From DAOSWM01 sp035380045 (lineage in GTDB: Bacteria; Bacteroidota; Bacteroidia; Bacteroidales; Tenuifilaceae), in NCBI GenBank assembly GCA_035380045.1, contig DAOSWM010000068.1:1-13128 (forward strand): a stretch of DNA of 13,128 nt. Direction: 5' to 3'. Every line of letters starts with the position of its first letter. Positions within the stretch are counted from its first letter, which is position 1. The position numbers and the translations under genes were made by a program. The notes below the pieces were generated by a model. It was given only the letters and a program-made list of their open reading frames with translations. It did not search any database and had not been told where the DNA came from. Shown here piece after piece: positions 7,092 through 13,128 of this stretch.

Positions 7092-7646
7092 ATGAAACTT
7101 CGAAAGTTAAACAGGGCTCTGCATCGCGATATCAGCTACTTTTTTGCGGGAATGGCTTTAATCTATAGTATTTCAGGTATTGCTTTAAATCATCTTCACC
7201 AGTGGAATCCGAATTATATCATTACAAAAATTGAATTTAATGCGGAATTACCAAAAGACACATCCCAGATAAATAAAGAATTAATTGAAAGTATTGTTAG
7301 CGAACAGGATGATTCGAATATTCTTTCGTACTACTACCCAAAAAAAGCAACCTTAAAAGCATTTGTAAAAGGCGGTACAGTAACTTTTAATTTAGAATCG
7401 GGAACAGCTGTAATTGAAAAGGCCGAAAGGCGTCCTTTCTTTGCTCATCTGAACTTCCTGCACTACAATAATCCCCGAAAATGGTGGACTGCTTTCAGCG
7501 ATGCATTTGCGGTTGGACTTATCGTAATTACTATTACTGGACTTTTTATAGTAAAAGGTAAAAATGGAATTACCCGCCGAGGTGCAGTTTTAACGCTTGC
7601 TGGGCTAATTTTTCCCATAATTGCATTGATTTTATACTTCAGCTAG
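7092..7646 (+). CDS. PepSY-type membrane protein
   Basis: The 184 residues give a small membrane protein. Helix 1 spans about 13-34, an exposed segment of about 100 residues has PepSY-like character, and helices 2 and 3 span about 136-154 and 163-183. Histidines sit at the membrane edges: His11 (RALHRD), His34 and His36 (LNHLHQW), His119 and His124 (AHLNFLHYN). The pattern resembles PepSY-associated transmembrane proteins, some of which are heme-binding reductases of iron uptake; this one is shorter than those (one unit only). It starts 20 bases after the T-run of the upstream terminator and has no clear promoter of its own, so it may depend on read-through. The role is unknown; electron transfer or heme/metal handling together with the neighbouring Cys/His-rich lipoprotein is a guess. 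Confidence 0.8.
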   Translation: MKLRKLNRALHRDISYFFAGMALIYSISGIALNHLHQWNPNYIITKIEFNAELPKDTSQINKELIESIVSEQDDSNILSYYYPKKATLKAFVKGGTVTFNLESGTAVIEKAERRPFFAHLNFLHYNNPRKWWTAFSDAFAVGLIVITITGLFIVKGKNGITRRGAVLTLAGLIFPIIALILYFS

Positions 7647-7664
7647 TTTTTAAAAATCTTTTTA

Positions 7665-7672
7665 TAAATTTG
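7665..7672 (+). promoter_or_regulatory. Possible -7 promoter box upstream of tryptophanase
   Basis: TAAATTTG matches TAnnTTTG exactly, but no convincing -33 TTTG lies at the right distance. If used, it would give a leader of about 310 bases before tnaA. Confidence 0.3.
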
Positions 7673-7717
7673 TAGCCATAAAATGTTTAAGTTCTTGAAC
7701 ATTATATGTTAATAGCA

Positions 7718-7867
7718 TCATACATACAATTTATTGCCAAATTCGTGTACCTTAATATTAAGAATCGCGATACCTTCTAAATTTATTCCAGCCCATTCTC
7801 TGGGCATTCCCTCATTTTTTAAAATCCATTTTTCTTTTTCTAAAGTGTTTGCAATTTTTGCATGCAA
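7718..7867 (-). pseudogene. Possible small gene or gene remnant, unrecognised
   Basis: On the minus strand a frame stays open from the TGA at 7895-7897 down to the stop TGA at 7718-7720. From a TTG at 7865-7867 it encodes 49 residues that look protein-like, for example LEKEKWILKNEGMPREWAG and then LNIKVHEFGNKLYV. There is no ATG near the beginning, only an internal one (the M of GMPREW), and no promoter was found. It may be the 3' remnant of a decayed gene. I do not recognise the family. It could also be chance. Confidence 0.25.
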
Positions 7868-7913
7868 GTTAAATGGCAGGATTAAATTTTGGACTCATAA
7901 TATTGTTTGTAAA

Positions 7914-7930
7914 ATATTGATTTTCAATAT
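7914..7930. promoter_or_regulatory. Palindrome upstream of tryptophanase, possible operator
   Basis: ATATTGA-TTT-TCAATAT is a perfect 7-bp inverted repeat with a 3-base centre, 62 bases before the tnaA start codon. It could be a repressor site or a small hairpin in the leader. In AT-rich DNA this could also be chance. Confidence 0.3.
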
Positions 7931-7992
7931 AAAAATGAGGATTCGATGCTAAAACAAATTCTTAAATCAAAAACATTAAACAAAATACAATT

Positions 7993-9366
7993 ATGGAACT
8001 ACCTTTTGCAGAATCGTACAAGATTAAGATGGTAGAAACCATCAGGAAAAGCACACGTACCGAACGTGAAGAATGGATAAAACTTGCAAAGTACAATCTT
8101 TTCAATTTGAAAAGCGAGCAGGTTTTCATCGATTTGCTTACCGATTCGGGAACCGGAGCAATGAGCGATCGTCAGTGGAGCGCGCTAATGATGGGCGATG
8201 AGAGTTACGCAGGAGCATCGTCGTACTACAACCTGAAAAATGCTATCAAAACCATCACCGGATTTGAGCACTTTATGCCAACCCACCAGGGAAGGGCAGC
8301 GGAGAATGTACTTTTTTCGGTTTTAATAAAAGAAGGCGATTGTGTTCCCGGAAACTCTCACTTCGATACAACCAAGGGTCACATTGAATTTAGAAAAGCA
8401 AAAGCGGTTGATTTAACCATTGATATCGCTTGCGATACGCAGGCATACCATCCATTTAAGGGGAATATCGATACAGAAAAACTTGAAACTTATCTTTCAA
8501 AAAATGCGGATAAAGTTCCTTTTATTGTAATAACAGTTACCAATAATACAGCCGGAGGTCAACCCGTATCGATGGAGTGCCTGCGTGAAACCCGCAAAAT
8601 TGCTGATAAGTACAACAAGCTGGTGCTTTTCGATTCGGCTCGTTTTGCCGAGAATGCGTACTTCATCAAAACCCGCGAGAAAGGTTACGAGAATAAAACT
8701 ATCAAGGAGATTGTAAAGGAGATGTTCTCGTACGCCGATATGATGACCATGAGCAGCAAGAAGGATGCAATTGTGAACATGGGCGGATTTATTGCCATGA
8801 ATTCGCAGGATATCTGGCGTCAGTGTTCAACCTTTAATATTATGTATGAAGGTTACGTAACATACGGCGGTATGTCGGGACGCGACATGAATGCGCTGGC
8901 TGTTGGTTTGGATGAGGGAACCGAGTTCGAGTATCTCGAAACCAGAATCAAGCAGGTTGAATATTTAGGTGAAAGGTTGAAGGAGTTTGGAATTCCATTC
9001 CAGTCGCCAGCTGGTGGCCACGCCATTTTTGTTGATGCCAACAAGGTGCTGCCGAACATTCCGAAGGAACAGTTCCGCGCACAAACATTGGCCGTTGAAC
9101 TTTACCTCGAGGCTGGAGTTCGCGGAGTAGAAATTGGAACGTTACTTGCCGACCGCGATCCGGTTACCCGCGAGAACCGATATCCAAAGTTGGAACTCTT
9201 GCGCTTGGCAATTCCCCGAAGAACCTACACAAACAACCACATGGATGTGATTGCCGTTGGCTTGAAGAATGTTTTCGACAGGAGAGATAGCATCAAGAGC
9301 GGACTGAAAATTCAGTGGGAAGCTCCAATAATGCGCCACTTTACTGTGGAACTTGATAAAATATAG
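7993..9366 (+). CDS. tnaA: Tryptophanase (tryptophan indole-lyase)
   Basis: This 457-residue PLP enzyme of the beta-eliminating lyase family splits tryptophan into indole, pyruvate and ammonia in the cytoplasm. Visible hallmarks are IDLLTDSGTGAMSD (46-59), PTHQGRAAE (96-104), FDSARFAENAYFIK (213-226, with the PLP-contacting Asp214 and Arg217) and the PLP lysine in MSSKKDA (Lys257). Two places separate tryptophanase from the close relative tyrosine phenol-lyase. The loop FDTTKGH (124-130) resembles tryptophanase, and VEIGTLL (379-385) has the tryptophanase Val where tyrosine phenol-lyase has MERG with a substrate-binding Arg. Length is close to the E. coli enzyme (471). There is no tryptophan permease next to it. 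A hairpin follows 52 bases downstream. Regulation is unknown; the long upstream gap has a palindrome and no TnaC-like leader that I can defend. Confidence 0.93.
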   Translation: MELPFAESYKIKMVETIRKSTRTEREEWIKLAKYNLFNLKSEQVFIDLLTDSGTGAMSDRQWSALMMGDESYAGASSYYNLKNAIKTITGFEHFMPTHQGRAAENVLFSVLIKEGDCVPGNSHFDTTKGHIEFRKAKAVDLTIDIACDTQAYHPFKGNIDTEKLETYLSKNADKVPFIVITVTNNTAGGQPVSMECLRETRKIADKYNKLVLFDSARFAENAYFIKTREKGYENKTIKEIVKEMFSYADMMTMSSKKDAIVNMGGFIAMNSQDIWRQCSTFNIMYEGYVTYGGMSGRDMNALAVGLDEGTEFEYLETRIKQVEYLGERLKEFGIPFQSPAGGHAIFVDANKVLPNIPKEQFRAQTLAVELYLEAGVRGVEIGTLLADRDPVTRENRYPKLELLRLAIPRRTYTNNHMDVIAVGLKNVFDRRDSIKSGLKIQWEAPIMRHFTVELDKI

Positions 9367-9418
9367 TAAGAAATATCACGTTTTAGTGAAAGCGTGAAAC
9401 TCAAAATCCAGGTTTCCT

Positions 9419-9454
9419 AAATCCCGTTCAACATTTTTAAGTTGGGCGGGATTT
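9419..9454 (+). terminator. Hairpin after tryptophanase, possible terminator
   Basis: AAATCCCGTTCAAC (9419-9432) pairs with GTTGGGCGGGATTT (9441-9454) over 14 positions, two of them G-U, around an 8-base loop. The T-run after it is poor (AAACTTTT), so it may be a weak terminator or only a stabilising 3' hairpin. The remainder of 9367-9502 shows nothing else clear. Confidence 0.55.
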
Positions 9455-9502
9455 AAACTTTTCATGCCAGTTTGCGTTTAACCCCATATTGCATTAATTA
9501 GA

Positions 9503-10843
9503 ATGAAGGATTTAACCACAGGAAGCGTTACTAGGCACATCATCTCGTTTTCAATTCCAATGCTTATTGGCAATGTGTTTCAGCAGCTATACAATGTTGT
9601 TGATAGCATAATTGTGGGGAAATATCTTGGCAAGGAGGCGCTGGCATCGGTTGGAGCATCGTTCCCAATAATCTTTACAATTATCGCTTTAATTATCGGA
9701 ATTGGGAGCGGAGCATCGGTTGTGATTTCGCAGTATTACGGAGCGAAGGATTTGGATAAGGTTCGGAGAGCCGTTGATACGATTAATATCTTCCTGCTTT
9801 TTGCAGGAATTGTAATTTCGGTTATCGGAATTTTATCGAGCAGATGGATTTTTGGCTTACTACAACTCCCCCCCGAGTTGATGGACTCTGCGCTAACTTA
9901 TCTAAACACTTACCTGTTAGGAATGGTGGTTTTCTTTGGGTTCAACGCAACCTCATCAATCCTTCGGGGAATTGGCGATTCGAAAACACCGCTGTACTAC
10001 CTGATTATTGCTACGGTTGTTAATATTTTCCTCGATCTGCTTTTCGTTCTGGTTTTCAATTGGGGGATTGCCGGAGCGGCCTGGGCTACAGTAATTTCGC
10101 AGGCAGGCGCTTTCGCAACTGCAATTGTTCATTTGAACCGAAAAAATCAGGTTGTAAGGTTTGCGCTGAAAGGCCTAACTTTTGACAGAGAAATTTTTCG
10201 GCAAATTGTTCGGATTGGACTTCCCACCGGTATTCAACACACTTTTGTTGCGCTGGGAATGATGGCGCTAATGGGAATTGTAAACTCGTTTGGAACCAAC
10301 GTTATTGCTGCATTTACGGCTGCAAGCCGGATTGATTCGCTGGCTTCGCTTCCAGCCATGACACTTTCGGTTGCGCTTTCGGTTTTTGTGGGGCAAAATC
10401 TTGGTGCAGGAAAGCTGGAACGCATAAAAAGCGGGCTAAAAACTTCGCTGATATTTGCATCATCAATCAGTGTTTTAATGTCGTTGGTTGCAATTTTCTG
10501 GTCGGTTCCTTTGATGAAAATTTTTACGAACGATGCTAATGTGATTACCATTGGTCGCGAATACCTTATTATTGTCAGCGTTTTTTATTTGCTGTTCTCG
10601 ACTATGTTTGTTCTTAACGGACTGCTTCGTGGTGCAGGTGCAACGCTGATTCCAATGTTCGTGACACTTTTTTCGCTTTGGCTCGTTCGAATTCCGTTGG
10701 CCTGGCTGCTAAGCCGTTACATGGGCGAATCGGGAATTTGGTGGTCGATTCCTATAGCCTGGTTTTTTGGTGTTACCGGTGCTTTCCTTTACTATCGATT
10801 TGGGAAATGGAAAACCAAGGGCGTGGTTAAGCATCAGCAATAA
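9503..10843 (+). CDS. MATE family efflux transporter
   Basis: This 446-residue polytopic membrane protein shows about twelve hydrophobic helices in two related halves, as expected of MATE antiporters, which export cationic drugs or metabolites using a Na+ or H+ gradient. Recognisable features are the N-terminal TRHIISFSIPMLIGNVFQQL and YNVVDSIIVGKYLG, the loop RGIGDSKTPLYY after helix 4, and the second-half equivalents (VGQNLGAGKLERIKSG and LNGLLRGAGATLIPM). Length is normal for the family. The substrate cannot be read from sequence. It is 136 bases after tryptophanase with a hairpin between, so it is probably transcribed separately. A run of seven C (9868-9874, codons 122-124) is a possible slippage site. 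The start at ATG 9503 keeps the full first helix. Confidence 0.93.
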   Translation: MKDLTTGSVTRHIISFSIPMLIGNVFQQLYNVVDSIIVGKYLGKEALASVGASFPIIFTIIALIIGIGSGASVVISQYYGAKDLDKVRRAVDTINIFLLFAGIVISVIGILSSRWIFGLLQLPPELMDSALTYLNTYLLGMVVFFGFNATSSILRGIGDSKTPLYYLIIATVVNIFLDLLFVLVFNWGIAGAAWATVISQAGAFATAIVHLNRKNQVVRFALKGLTFDREIFRQIVRIGLPTGIQHTFVALGMMALMGIVNSFGTNVIAAFTAASRIDSLASLPAMTLSVALSVFVGQNLGAGKLERIKSGLKTSLIFASSISVLMSLVAIFWSVPLMKIFTNDANVITIGREYLIIVSVFYLLFSTMFVLNGLLRGAGATLIPMFVTLFSLWLVRIPLAWLLSRYMGESGIWWSIPIAWFFGVTGAFLYYRFGKWKTKGVVKHQQ

Positions 10844-10896
10844 ATTAAAAGAACGCAACACATAGTTTTTTACATAAAATATTGATTTAGTGTATC

Positions 10897-10952
10897 TTTG
10901 TGACTTGGTGCCTTTGTGGCAAAAAATGGCTACGAAGACCCAAAGACTCTGA
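10897..10952. repeat. Inverted repeat made of 8-bp units
   Basis: Left arm: TTTGTGAC, TTGGTGCC, TTTGTGGC (10897-10920). Loop: AAAAAATG. Right arm: GCTACGAA, GACCCAAA, GACTCTGA (10929-10952), which on the other strand reads TCAGAGTC, TTTGGGTC, TTCGTAGC, the same kind of octamer. The inner 9 bp pair fully if two G-U pairs are allowed. This 'CTTTGTGxCTT' wording is familiar as a dispersed intergenic repeat in Bacteroidota and other genomes. TATCTTTG (10893-10900) at its left edge also matches the -7 box TAnnTTTG. The rest of the gap 10844-11135 is AT-rich. Confidence 0.65.
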
Positions 10953-11063
10953 GAAATCACTAAATTGTATTTGATTAACAGCGTTTTATATATGAAGTAA
11001 CTGGTAACTCAATATTTTTAAATTTTTAATATATGTTAGAAAATATTCCAATTTCCTTGTAAT

Positions 11064-11079
11064 TGGCATCTTTGCTGCT
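11064..11079 (+). promoter_or_regulatory. Possible sigma-54 promoter upstream of yicC
   Basis: TGGCATCTTTGCTGCT resembles TGGCACnnnnnTTGCW, with the invariant GG and GC at the required 10-base separation and two mismatches elsewhere. It is 56 bases upstream of the yicC start codon. A GG-N10-GC match alone is not rare, so this is tentative. Confidence 0.25.
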
Positions 11080-11109
11080 CAATCTCTTCCCTTTCTCGAT
11101 TAATCGTGC

Positions 11110-11117
11110 TACTTTTG
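11110..11117 (+). promoter_or_regulatory. -7 promoter box for yicC
   Basis: TACTTTTG matches TAnnTTTG exactly, 18 bases before the yicC start codon, which would give a leader of about a dozen bases. No good -33 TTTG stands at the usual distance. Confidence 0.45.
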
Positions 11118-11135
11118 CTTTGAAAATTTGAAATT

Positions 11136-12017
11136 ATGGTAAAATCGATGACAGGTTTCGGCAAAGCCGAAGTTGTAGCCGGAACTAAAAAAGTTACTTG
11201 CGAAATACGTTCGTTAAACAGCAAACAACTTGATATTTCACAGTTTCGAATTCCGATAGTTTACAAGGAAAAGGAACACGAAATTCGGAGTATGATTTCC
11301 AGTCAGCTTGAACGTGGCAAAGTAGATGTTTACATTTCCTTTGATGAGAGTGAAGAGGCTTCGGCTCCAACAATCAACCGTTCGGTATTTAAATCATACT
11401 ACCAGCAGATTACAGAAATTTCAGCAGAGCTGAATATTCCTGTTGAAAATGAACCCTTAATACAGTCAATCCTTCGTTTACCCGAAGTTTTTAAATCGCA
11501 GCAGGAGGAAATTGCCCAGGAGGAATGGGATGTTTTGATGCAGAGCGTAACCCAGGCCATTGCGAATGTAAATAAATTCAGGGAACAGGAAGGCGAAATA
11601 ACCAAGAATGATCTTCTTGGAAAAGTTAGCAAAATTGAGAGTTTACTTGGAGGCGTTCCACAGTGGGAAGCTGAACGAATTTCAACCGTAAAGGAAAGAT
11701 TACTTGATGGGTTGAATAAAATTAAGCAGGATGTGAACGCCGATAAAAATCGGTTTGAGCAGGAGATTATTTACTACCTCGAACGAATGGATATCAACGA
11801 GGAGAAAGTGCGACTCGCAAACCATTGCAAATATTTTCACGATACAATAAACAGCTCCGAGTCGGTGGGACGAAAGCTGGGCTTTATTGCACAGGAGATG
11901 GGGCGCGAGATAAATACTCTCGGATCTAAAGCTAACCACGTTCAAATTCAGAAACTTGTTGTGCAAATGAAGGATGAGCTGGAGAAGATTAAAGAGCAGC
12001 TTTTGAATATATTGTAG
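11136..12017 (+). CDS. yicC: YicC family endoribonuclease
   Basis: The 293 residues cover the full family length (E. coli YicC has 287). The N-terminal signature is MVKSMTGFGKAE, followed by CEIRSLNSKQLDI, the YicC N-domain. The C-terminal signature (about 208-293) includes RFEQEIIYYLERMDINEEKVRL and then GFIAQEMGREINTLGSKAN, ending in the typical QIQKLVVQMKDELEKIKEQ helix. YicC of E. coli has been described as an endoribonuclease acting on small RNA; other details for this protein are inferred. ATG 11136 gives the expected N-terminus. It is followed by gmk after 116 bases filled with short repeats, a gene pair order common in Bacteroidota and other bacteria. Confidence 0.95.
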   Translation: MVKSMTGFGKAEVVAGTKKVTCEIRSLNSKQLDISQFRIPIVYKEKEHEIRSMISSQLERGKVDVYISFDESEEASAPTINRSVFKSYYQQITEISAELNIPVENEPLIQSILRLPEVFKSQQEEIAQEEWDVLMQSVTQAIANVNKFREQEGEITKNDLLGKVSKIESLLGGVPQWEAERISTVKERLLDGLNKIKQDVNADKNRFEQEIIYYLERMDINEEKVRLANHCKYFHDTINSSESVGRKLGFIAQEMGREINTLGSKANHVQIQKLVVQMKDELEKIKEQLLNIL

Positions 12018-12021
12018 GGAG

Positions 12022-12053
12022 TTGAATGATTGAATGATTGAATGATTGAATGA
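12022..12053. repeat. Four perfect 8-bp tandem repeats
   Basis: TTGAATGA occurs four times without a gap, starting 5 bases after the yicC stop codon. As a perfect short tandem repeat it is likely to vary in copy number between strains. Confidence 0.9.
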
Positions 12054-12060
12054 AGTTGGC

Positions 12061-12116
12061 AGTGATCAGTTGCAAACTGAGAACTGAGAATTGCAAACTT
12101 TAAACTTTAGAATCTT
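12061..12116. repeat. Tract of 7-bp repeats between yicC and gmk
   Basis: Eight units in unbroken 7-base register: AGTGATC, AGTTGCA, AACTGAG twice, AATTGCA, AACTTTA twice, GAATCTT. AACTGAG is the same unit as in the tract before the macrodomain gene (GAGAACT in another phase), and AGTGATC also occurs at 25-31. A weak -7-like box, TACATTTC (12116-12123, one mismatch), sits at its right end just before gmk. Confidence 0.75.
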
Positions 12117-12133
12117 ACATTTCAGAATAACAT

Positions 12134-12700
12134 ATGAACGGAAAACTCCTAATATTTTCAGCACCATCGGGATCGGGGAAAACAACCATTGTTAAGCATC
12201 TGCTTGAAACCAATCCCAATCTTGAGTTCTCAATTTCGGCTTGTAGCCGGGCAATGCGCGAGAACGAGGTTGATGGTCGCGATTACTACTTTCTTACTCC
12301 CGATGAGTTTCGTAGGAAGATTGATGAGAATCAGTTTATAGAGTGGGAAGAAGTTTACCACGGTTCATACTACGGAACGCTGAAATCGGAGTTGCAACGT
12401 ATCTGGGAAAAAGGCAATCATGTGGTGTTTGATGTTGATGTAAAGGGTGGTCTGAATTTAAAACGAGTTTTTGGCAACGAAGCGCTAGCCGTATTTATCA
12501 TGCCGCCATCCATCGATGTGCTTGAGCAACGATTAATCGCCAGGGGAACCGAAACTCCCGAAACAATTGCCAAACGAGTGGGTAAAGCTGCCGAGGAAAT
12601 TGGCTACGCATCGCAGTTTGATATCACTATTGTGAATGAAAACCTGGAACAAGCATTTGCTGAAGCAGAAAATGTTGTAAACAGTTTTATATCAAAGTAA
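12134..12700 (+). CDS. gmk: Guanylate kinase
   Basis: This 188-residue enzyme phosphorylates GMP to GDP with ATP, an essential cytoplasmic step in guanine nucleotide supply. The P-loop is SAPSGSGKTT (9-18). The GMP-binding part reads SACSRAMRENEVDGRDYYF (35-53) and continues with FIEWEEVYHGSYYGT, where the Tyr and Glu residues contact the guanine nucleotide. The Asp-rich strand VVFDVDVKGG and the lid region RLIARGTETPETIAKR complete the fold. Length is within the family range of bacterial enzymes. SACSR replaces the more usual SATTR, a mild variation. The stop codon is directly followed by the nadD start codon with no gap, so the two are translated from one transcript. Confidence 0.96.
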   Translation: MNGKLLIFSAPSGSGKTTIVKHLLETNPNLEFSISACSRAMRENEVDGRDYYFLTPDEFRRKIDENQFIEWEEVYHGSYYGTLKSELQRIWEKGNHVVFDVDVKGGLNLKRVFGNEALAVFIMPPSIDVLEQRLIARGTETPETIAKRVGKAAEEIGYASQFDITIVNENLEQAFAEAENVVNSFISK

Positions 12701-13128
12701 ATGAAAACCGGACTCTTCTTCGGATCGTTTAATCCAATTCATCTCGGTCACTTGATGATAGCAGGTTACATGCTCGAGTTTACTGATATTGATGAATTGT
12801 GGTTCGTGGTTAGTCCGCATAACCCGCTGAAGGAGAAATCGGAACTTGCCAATGATTCTCATCGGCTCGAAATGGTTAAACTCGCAATAAAAGAATTCTC
12901 TCCGGAAATACAGGTTTGCGATATCGAGATGTCGCTGCCAAAACCCTCGTACACTGTAAATACGCTGAAGGTCCTGAAAGAAAAGTATCCTGAAAAGGAG
13001 TTTGTGGTTATTATGGGATCCGATTCCATGGACACCATCGAAAAGTGGAAGGACTATAAAACCTTGCTCGAAGAGAACACCATTTACGTTTATCCACGCT
13101 TAGGTTCCGATATACATCAAATTGAAAA
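12701..13128 (+). CDS. nadD: Nicotinate-nucleotide adenylyltransferase, 5' part (cut by window end)
   Basis: The frame opens at ATG 12701, immediately after the gmk stop codon, and runs through the window end with 142 full codons. It begins MKTGLFFGSFNPIHLGHLM, with the nucleotidyltransferase motif GSFNPIHLGH (8-17). Further on come VSPHNPLKEK, SYTVNTLKVLKEKYP and the motif FVVIMGSDSM, all typical of NadD. The enzyme joins nicotinate mononucleotide and ATP to give deamido-NAD in NAD synthesis. About 50 residues of the usual length should lie beyond the window. Transcriptional and probably translational coupling to gmk is implied by the zero-base spacing. Confidence 0.95.
   Translation, partial: MKTGLFFGSFNPIHLGHLMIAGYMLEFTDIDELWFVVSPHNPLKEKSELANDSHRLEMVKLAIKEFSPEIQVCDIEMSLPKPSYTVNTLKVLKEKYPEKEFVVIMGSDSMDTIEKWKDYKTLLEENTIYVYPRLGSDIHQIE

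Larger units (their letters stand above)
7647..7992. other. 346-base intergenic region before tryptophanase
   Basis: It holds the possible promoter box at 7665-7672, a possible gene remnant on the minus strand (7718-7867), a 10-bp palindrome TTGCATGCAA (7858-7867) and a 17-base palindrome (7914-7930). The last 60 bases before tnaA are AT-rich with no clear ribosome binding site. The plus-strand open frame at 7734-7952 (72 codons) has no family resemblance and is judged spurious. Confidence 0.6.

Noticed and set aside
7734..7952. Plus-strand open frame of 72 codons before tryptophanase, considered as a TnaC-like leader
   Set aside because: It is too long for such a leader, its composition (many Ile, Phe, Lys) looks like translated AT-rich DNA, and the frame is not linked to any ribosome-binding or stalling feature.
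9419..9454. GTTCAAC and GTTGGGC facing each other, like integron core sites
   Set aside because: The cores lie at the inside of a 36-base hairpin, next to the loop, whereas in attC they form the outer ends of a site of at least about 57 bases. It is better explained as a hairpin after tryptophanase.
10709..10960. Minus-strand open frame of 83 codons across the end of the MATE gene
   Set aside because: Its beginning is a translation of the octamer repeat (HKGTKSQRYTKS-like wording) and the remainder is the reverse of the MATE gene; no independent protein character.
12056..12073. TGGCAG ... TTGCA, resembling a sigma-54 promoter before gmk
   Set aside because: GG and GC are 12 bases apart instead of 10, and the motif is made of heptad-repeat units.

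Overview
The window reads as a chromosomal segment of a Bacteroidota (Bacteroidetes) bacterium of moderate GC content. The support is: TAnnTTTG-type promoter boxes in several gaps; start codons with AT-rich leaders and no clear Shine-Dalgarno sequence; the yicC-gmk-nadD order; a UbiA-like prenyltransferase of the MqnP type; a TPR-containing sensor kinase paired with an NtrC-type regulator; and intergenic tracts of degenerate 7-bp repeats. The genus cannot be fixed from the sequence alone.

Layout. Bases 4-80 are a tract of 7-bp repeats. It is interrupted by what looks like a single integron gene cassette (79-1262) carrying a secreted WD40 propeller protein and ending in an attC-like site; the repeat tract resumes after it (about 1276-1359). 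A macrodomain gene (1366-1881) follows and meets, tail to tail with overlapping stop codons, a two-gene minus-strand operon: a TPR sensor histidine kinase (3266-5494) and a sigma-54-dependent response regulator (1878-3260). Divergent from the kinase is a plus-strand group: an MqnP-like prenyltransferase, a small lipoprotein, a strong terminator, and a small PepSY-type membrane protein. A 346-bp gap with a possible gene remnant and a palindrome precedes tryptophanase (7993-9366). A MATE transporter (9503-10843) follows, then a gap with an inverted octamer repeat, and then yicC, gmk and the start of nadD (cut by the window end).

How the parts relate. Most genes are housekeeping or ordinary accessory functions: menaquinone synthesis, tryptophan breakdown to indole, efflux, RNA decay, GMP phosphorylation and NAD synthesis. 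The most unusual element is the solo cassette. Its left edge (GTTGGGCACA, 78-87) and the start of its attC (TGTGCCCAAC, 1133-1142) are perfect 10-bp inverse complements. They become the two outer arms of one hairpin only if the element is circularised at G|TT (78|79 and 1262|1263). No integron integrase is present in the window. The cassette appears to have landed inside the 7-bp repeat tract, which suggests integration at a secondary G|TT site. The repeats themselves (7-bp tracts at three places, 8-bp units at two) are a second feature of interest.
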